Source of the DNA: Maylandia zebra | Taxonomy: Eukaryota; Chordata; Actinopteri; Cichliformes; Cichlidae | NCBI RefSeq assembly: GCF_041146795.1 | Contig: NC_135180.1 | Span: 33,720,794 to 33,784,793, forward strand | Direction of reading: 5' to 3' | DNA: 64,000 nucleotides | In this document: piece after piece, positions 58,144-64,000 of the stretch | How the letters are laid out: each line of letters begins with the position of its first letter | How positions within the stretch are numbered: position 1 is the stretch's first letter | Made by a program: the position numbers and the translations under genes | Notes under the pieces: generated by a model | What the model saw: only the letters and a program-made list of their open reading frames with translations | Told to the model about the DNA's origin: nothing | Database searches by the model: none

Positions 58144-58921
58144 ATGATTCCTTATCTCTGCATTCTCCTCTGCTGGATGGCTCTTCCGCTACACGGTAAA
58201 GGCTCATTGTACTTTAACCTTAAAATGTTCAGGTGGAGGCGAGTTGAGGCAAGGAGAATTTCTCTTTATCACACACCGGTATCATTATTTTGTCAAATTG
58301 CTAAGCTCAGGCGGAGATATCATAAAATGTGATCTATCAAGTGGCCAGAGGCGTTAAGCTGTAAGTGTTTAATTATGTGTTGTTTATGCTGACACGATTC
58401 CTTTGCAACAAACTGTGAGGTCTTAAAAAAGTTTTCCAAGGACACCAATTAATGCATAAATCTGTCAATAATGTTGCTTTGGTCTACTTGAGAAAAAAAG
58501 AGCTTTTCTTTGCACACAGTCACAGGCAGGTAACTGACTCTGCCTGTCTTGTGTTGCAGGTCTGGAGATATTTGACCCCGAGGAGGTGGAATACATCCGT
58601 TCCCATACCAACGCAACTGTGGGAGGCTTGGTCACCTTGGACTGTGGCTCCATTATGCCGACCATCTTCATCTGGGGCTTCACCAAACCAGGAAGCGATA
58701 ATAATATAGCTTTGGCTTATAACTACGGGCAAGGCCCGAAGGTTCAGTCTCAGTCCAGCGACTTGGGTCGCATGCACGTGCCCGTGAACACCTCCGCTTT
58801 AGTCATAGAGGAGCTTCAGAGTGAAGCAGCCGGGACGTACACCTGCCAGGCTTTGTACGATACAGAGGAAGGGGCCAGGATAACGTTTTACTTCACTGGA
58901 CTGGATGTAGAGGACAGCTGA
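58144..58921 (+). CDS. Secreted single V-type immunoglobulin-domain protein, unnamed
   Basis: Two exons, 58144-58195 and 58560-58921, joined in phase 1 (CACG|GTAAAG ... GTTGCAG|GTCTG). Product 137 residues from the ATG at 58144, or 148 from the in-frame ATG at 58111. The second is preferred: A at -3, a clean signal peptide (MIPYLCILLCWMALPLHG), and a TATA-like box too close to the first. The mature part is one Ig V fold: Cys in VTLDC, core Trp in FIWGF, and Cys in the AAGTYTC motif (the usual Asp is replaced by Ala). Sequons NAT and NTS. It ends FTGLDVEDS with no transmembrane, GPI or cytoplasmic part. Separate exons for signal peptide and V domain are classic for this superfamily. I do not recognise the family; partners are unknown. 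Confidence 0.8.
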
Positions 58922-59397
58922 TTTTGTTGTGTATGTCTTCACATATATCTGCTCTAAAGAAGCGGTTCATGCAAATCCCCCCCCCCCCCTCAAATAAGTT
59001 CCCTAACATTTAATAACGCAAATAGTTTTGATGTAATTTGTCTCAGAGTTTACGTTGTTAGAGAGGAGTTTTGCTCTTAAATACAGGTGAAGACAATTTC
59101 ACAGTTAAAGGGAGCCTACAGCAATTCTACACAACTACAACAATTTCCAAATATATACTTTTACTTTGTCATATATGAGAAAACCTGAGAAAGCTTGGCC
59201 TTAAAGATTGCAAGTGCTTTTCCAGAAATCTACGTTGAAGGTGTGAAGTTTGAAACTTGTTATGGTTTGTAGAAGTTTGATTCATATTTTGAACAAAATG
59301 TACCTCAAAATGCGTTCCCTTTATAAACATCATCTTTATTATTCCTGTTTATAAATGACGTCCTGGTGAATCGAGATAAATATCTTTGTGTATTTTT

Positions 59398-59403
59398 AAT
59401 AAA
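59398..59403 (+). terminator. Poly(A) signal of the Ig-domain gene
   Basis: AATAAA 477 bp after the stop codon at 58919-58921, giving a compact 3' UTR and arguing that the second exon is the last one. A C13-14 run at about 58978-58991 lies in the UTR. Confidence 0.6.
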
Positions 59404-62400
59404 GAAACTTTGCTGTGTATATAATCCAGACTAACCGACTTACTCCATCTTCCAATACAGGGAAAACACCAGTTTGGGCTGAAGGACACTCAAACACTTT
59501 GATCAGTGAAAGACCGCACTGTTGCCTCCTGAAATCTTTGTAGCCATATAAACTTACAACGCGTGACACCATGTAGACCTGAGGTTGTGGTTTTCATTTC
59601 AGTGTTTCTCCACTCTTGCATTTTCTTGATTATTAAAGCCATCTGGATTTTTTTGTGCACTGGACATGACTCATTTTACTTGTTCTTTTCTTCAGTGACA
59701 TATACTGTTCGTGAAATCTTCAGTTGAACTCCAATAACCACCATCCTGCGTTGTTATTCCTTCCTTAAGTACAGAACGATCGTTAGATAACCTCTGTGTG
59801 TTGTTGCTATCAACAGACTGAGAGACGGCGGCAGAGCAGACTGACACACTTCATCATTTTAAAGCACATCGCTCCAGGCTGCAAACTGAATAAACGTTTT
59901 AGCCTTTTAGCAATGACAGAAACGCTTGCACATAAAACAAGTTTTCTCCTAAATAATTAATTTGTAAAATAAACATATCGCTACTTATCTTCCTGCGCTG
60001 GTACCCTCGTTTATTTTTCATCTAGGGTGAATTTTTTCTTACTTGTTAATACTGTTGACTCTGAAGATTAGCTCATGTCAACACAAGGTATCATCAGTAT
60101 ATTCATTATGGATCCTGATCAGTCCGATCAAAGAAATTGCAAATTTACCAGGAAAAACGGGGCAGTTAAGGGAATGGAGGTTAAATAAAGATTAAGAGTA
60201 TTTTTCCCCCTAATTATATCCAACAGGTGCAGTCAGCTCATAATCAGCCAGCTGCTCCAACAGCATGAAAGTACAAAAATGAAAACGTTGCAGCATTTTT
60301 GTGTGCTACAAAGGCTGACTGCAAATAAAGACCAGATATCCTCGAGGGAGACTTTGATTATTAGTCTTAAAGCATTCTGCACATGAGCTCATCCTTTGCA
60401 GGGGCCCGTTGGAACACCGCTGGACTTCATCCAACAACACGCTTCACTTGTGGTTTGTGACATCTCAAGGATAAAACCGCCCGTGGCTGAATCAACCGAG
60501 TTAACAGCACACTGCCCGATTCATAAGAATTGCATTCATTCAGGGTGTGCTGAAGAGGGGAGAGAGGAAGAATGGTGGGCGGAGGGAAGAGAGACTGGCG
60601 TTAACAGGTCCGCTCTGCAGCAAGGGGCAAAAATTCCAGGGCGGACAATAAGCTTTCTTGTTCCCATGGGCTCCTTAATGAAGGGGTGTAGCTGTGTGGG
60701 TAGAGGGTGCAGGGCAGGGCTGGGAGAGAGTGCCGACTGACAGACGTGGGAGATGGAGAAGCAGCTCATTTAGAGACAACCCTGTCCTTATCTTTTCCTC
60801 ATCATCCCAGGCTGCTTCTGTCAGCATCCCCTCTCCCTCCCCGGATAATTTCTCCTTCATTTCCAGCTTCATTTCCTATCCATTGTTTTGTTCTCTTTTT
60901 TCTTTCCAAACAGCAACAATAGACACTGTATGGACATAAAATAAATGCTAAGAGGAAACTTGAGTCTGCTTCTGTAATGCCGAGTTTGGAGCCAATAGGT
61001 ACTTTTTTCTCTTTCTCACAATCAAATCAGTGTAAATTTAAATAACTAGAGTTTCAGGGCTGCCAACACTTCTACAGACTCTTCTTGGGAAACAATTCAA
61101 GTCAGCTTAATGGACTCTGGCTGCCTTAATGGCACAACAACCTCCATCAAAAATAAAAATAACAGCCGGAAGATGCTGCGCCACGCCTCAGCAGTAGGCG
61201 AGCAAATCCAGGAGCCAGGAATATCCCGTATACCATCAGTGGGAGGAGAAATGCCATGCGAGCCAGGGCCTGAGGACTGGCAGCCAACTCTGGCAAAAAT
61301 CACAGGCAGACAGGCACCAAGCATGGAAAGCCTGCACCGCAGTCATCCTCAGTGAAGCACAGCCAGCCCCGTCATCCGCCTGCTGCAACCCTATCAACTT
61401 CAATCAGCCAACACACCATGAAGATTATTTTTAAAACCAATAGAGGTTTTAAGCCTTTAGAAAATGGGCAACACAGGCTGAAACTTGAGAAGAATATTGT
61501 ACAAGTGTTTTATGAATGAGTTATCTGCACAGCAGGAACATCACACAGCAACTTTTCACAACTGATTTGCTGGTTTCCTCTATTTGGTGCTTTTCTCACT
61601 GCCCGTCACGTTTTTCTCACTCTGGTTTTTTCCTCACAGAAATTGTAAAACTGCAGCAGTAGATTCTGGTACTCGACAAAAGCCACTAAAAGCTTCAGTT
61701 CACTGGTGACACAAAATGCACTTTCAAGCATGAGAAGCATTAGAATCTTTGCTACTTCTAGCAAATAACTACACCGAACTTTTAATCTGATGTCACATGG
61801 ACCAGCTGTTGACTGTGTCTCACAGGTAACTCTGTCAGGTGATGTCTTGAGAGTTTCGGTTTAAAGAAAACTGGATACATTCTCCTAATTAGCCCTTTAT
61901 GATACCTGGCCACGCAGTGAGTTTCATTTCATTCTTTCATCTTTGAGACATTTCTGCAGACTAACACAATAGTGTTACAGACTTAATAACACTGTGTTGT
62001 TATGGCCATTTTCCCTGCAAAATAAGACATTAAAAACTGTTTTCTTTGTAAAGTGGTTGACGTTTCGTTTTTAGAACTAGTGATGCCACACTGACGAGAG
62101 GATTTAAGATTTCTTTGCACATAGTATTTCCTGCTGTTCGTAGAAACATTCTGCTTGTGGCCGAGCATTTGCACTGATGCATTGCAAAGTTATCTAGGCT
62201 GCTCACACTTAACATCTCTGTCTTAATGTAACTACTCAATTTCTCTAATAGATTGCGGTCAGAAGGTCATCAGAGCTCTCAAAGTTAACTGGATTTTGTG
62301 TAAAGTGATGACTTATCAAACAGTCAGTGAAGCAAAGCGCATCAGCCTTAATCTGAACAGTGCAGGGAGCGTTCACCCCATTCAGGGGTCACTGCAGTGG

Positions 62401-62560
62401 AACAGCCCATCACACAGCCACATCAAAGGCCTGCCAGAAATATCGATGGGTTTGGATCGAGGCGGGGAAATTCACTACGGCAATCATTCATCGGGTGCTG
62501 CACATGAAGGAGGTCAGGAAAGACATTGAAAAAGGTTGTTGTTGACTCTCCCACATCTTT
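59404..62560. other. Intergenic, no recognised gene
   Basis: A purine/pyrimidine-skewed, relatively GC-rich patch at 60540-60880 gives spurious open frames on both strands. The frames at 61097-61355 are similarly uninformative. No splice-bounded coding exon identified. Confidence 0.4.
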
Positions 62561-63076
62561 TTTTTTTATATTATTACAAAACTTTACACAGACAACTGCT
62601 AATCTCCACACTTGAGTGGAACACATAGAGACACAACACAACAAAAAATAAAAAGTATTTCTCATTCAAAAGGCATAAATAATATAAAAGACAAACTTTT
62701 TTCTTTAAAACAGATACATTCATATGAAATAATATTTTACTACTACAAAAAAATAAATAAGTCATCTAAAGAGTTTTTGATCTTTTATGAGACGCTTCCC
62801 GCCAGTGGGATATAGTGTCTTTTCGCTTCTCTCCGTCTGACTGCGCTCTCAGTCTCTTGTAGTCCCTCTTTTTCCCCCACGTTGCTCATCTCAGCTCAGT
62901 CCAATCAACACTTTAGTGTCCTCGTCACCATAACATGCAGTGTCTCTGACTATCCCACCGCTCGCTGGTCTTCCTTTTTTCCACTCTTGATACTTCCACA
63001 GCTCTCGTTCAGCCTCTCTGTCTGTTTTCTCTAAACTTCCAAACTGTGGGAGAGTGTGCTTGTGTGTGGGCTATGT

Positions 63077-63231
63077 TCAGGCCTCCTGCGGGCCAGGCTG
63101 GATAAGCTCTCCCGCCAGGCTGCTGCTGGAGATCCACCCAGGCTTTTCGTCACAGTCCAAGTCTGGCAGGCCAAGACTCTCCCAGCCCACCACAGGCCCC
63201 TCCGTGTCCACACACTCCGGCTCCTCCCCAG
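63077..63231 (-). CDS. Probable 3'-terminal coding exon of an unidentified gene (partial)
   Basis: On minus, a very strong polypyrimidine tract (CTCTCTCTCGCTCTGTGTGCAG) ends at 63232 and is followed by 51 open codons in phase 1: GEEPECVDTEGPVVGWESLG, then LPDLDCDEKPGW, ISSSSLAGEL and a Pro-rich end, stopping at TGA 63079-63077. The acidic, low-hydrophobicity composition looks like a cytoplasmic tail or disordered C-terminus. The roughly 500 bp downstream (to about 62565) would be the 3' UTR. I cannot name the gene; the upstream exons must lie beyond 63232, probably past the right edge. The frame could be fortuitous. Confidence 0.5.
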
Positions 63232-63539
63232 CTGCACACAGAGCGAGAGAGAGAGTGAGAGAGAGCGAGAGGCCTTGGTTTACTATTTGTATTAAAAAAG
63301 ACAAGCAGAGATTCTGGAGAGGCCCACAGTGTAATTTGTGGTGACGCCGCATAGTTTGTCTGCATACAACATCAGGATTGGCAGTGATATAAAAATCTAC
63401 TAGCAATGCAACAGTGCTGAACCGTGAGCATCTAGAAGTAAATGTTTTAAATTAATGCGCTAATTTCTTAAAGCAACTTGTTAAAAGCTACATATGGGAT
63501 CTTTTTCCCACTAGGAAATGTGTAGAAAACATCAGCCTA

Positions 63540-63840
63540 CCAGCACTGTAAGTACTGGGTCACCTTCACATTGCACCCACTTGGCCATGAAAATCAATGC
63601 CACGAACTTTCTGCTGCACAGTTTTTGCACTGATGGGCAGAGAAGCTTTGGAGCTCTGCAGTTATTGAGTCAGCAGATTGCTGGTGACTTTTACACTCTA
63701 AGTGCCTCAGCACTCAGCGACCCCACTCTGCAGCGGCTCTTACATGGTCTAAAACTTTGTGGTCGAGTTGACGTGGTTCCTTCAACTCTTCCACTTTGCA
63801 ATAGTGACTCACTCTTTCACCCACTTCTTGAGTTATGATC
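63540..63840 (+). repeat. Probable DNA-transposon-derived repeat
   Basis: Contains blocks I associate with a dispersed teleost repeat: TGCCACGAACTTTCTGCTGC, TGGTGACTTTTACACTCTAA, GCACTCAGCGACCCCACTCT, ACTTTGTGGTCGAGTTGACG and TCTTCCACTTTGCAATA. The ends were not delimited and no family is assigned. The 106-codon plus frame across it is not a gene. Confidence 0.4.
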
Positions 63841-64000
63841 AAGGGCAATAATGAGACCGGGATATCATAACAGCTACATAATGTTAAGGCGACAAGGTTG
63901 TCCCCGCCTACGTCTTGTTCTATAGCCAATTTAATTAAATGATCTGTAATCATGTGAGAAGCTTGGATATAACTTGGGAATTTAATTGCATAATAGGTGC

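Noticed and set aside
60396..60740. 114-codon plus frame and overlapping minus frames
   Set aside because: GC- and purine-skewed DNA open on both strands; no motif, signal peptide or exon borders.

Overview
The window is vertebrate nuclear DNA, most likely from a spiny-rayed teleost fish (a cichlid-like perciform is possible but not proven). Genes are split by GT-AG introns, intergenic DNA is AT-rich, and there is a dense load of fish-type transposons (Tc1/mariner, hAT MITE, LINE tails, tRNA-derived SINEs). Three neighbouring genes have the order and orientation of human 11q23.3: ddx6 (minus), cxcr5 (plus), bcl9l (minus).

Layout. 1-1.9 kb: first coding exons and promoter of ddx6, an mRNA-decay DEAD-box helicase; the rest of the gene lies beyond the left edge. 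1.9-11.6 kb: intergenic DNA with a decayed endogenous-retrovirus pol region (about 5-7 kb), a Tc1 scrap and a striking A-B-A-B-A' tandem repeat (10.3-11.1 kb). 11.6-14.3 kb: cxcr5, a chemokine GPCR with a tiny first coding exon and one large exon; its N-terminus carries three 7-residue repeats. 14.25-41.7 kb: bcl9l, the beta-catenin/Pygopus adaptor of Wnt signalling. Its coding exons lie between 14.8 and 26.2 kb (1503 codons from the best ATG, in frame throughout), followed upstream by a roughly 15-kb transposon-rich 5' intron and a G+C-rich promoter near 41.7 kb. cxcr5 and bcl9l converge, and their poly(A) signals lie 3 bp apart on opposite strands.

41.8-58 kb: a long stretch with no recognised gene, holding SINEs, a Tc1 element split by a LINE with a visible 6-bp target-site duplication, and a SINE containing a 32-bp perfect palindrome. 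58.1-59.4 kb: a small two-exon plus-strand gene for a secreted single V-type immunoglobulin-domain protein that I cannot name. About 63.1-63.2 kb: a probable 3'-terminal coding exon of an unidentified minus-strand gene whose remainder lies beyond the right edge.

No bacterial features, CRISPR arrays, rRNA or functional tRNA genes were seen. The most distinctive items are the repeat-bearing CXCR5 N-terminus, the orphan soluble Ig protein, the back-to-back poly(A) signals, and several nested transposons whose insertion order can be read from the sequence.
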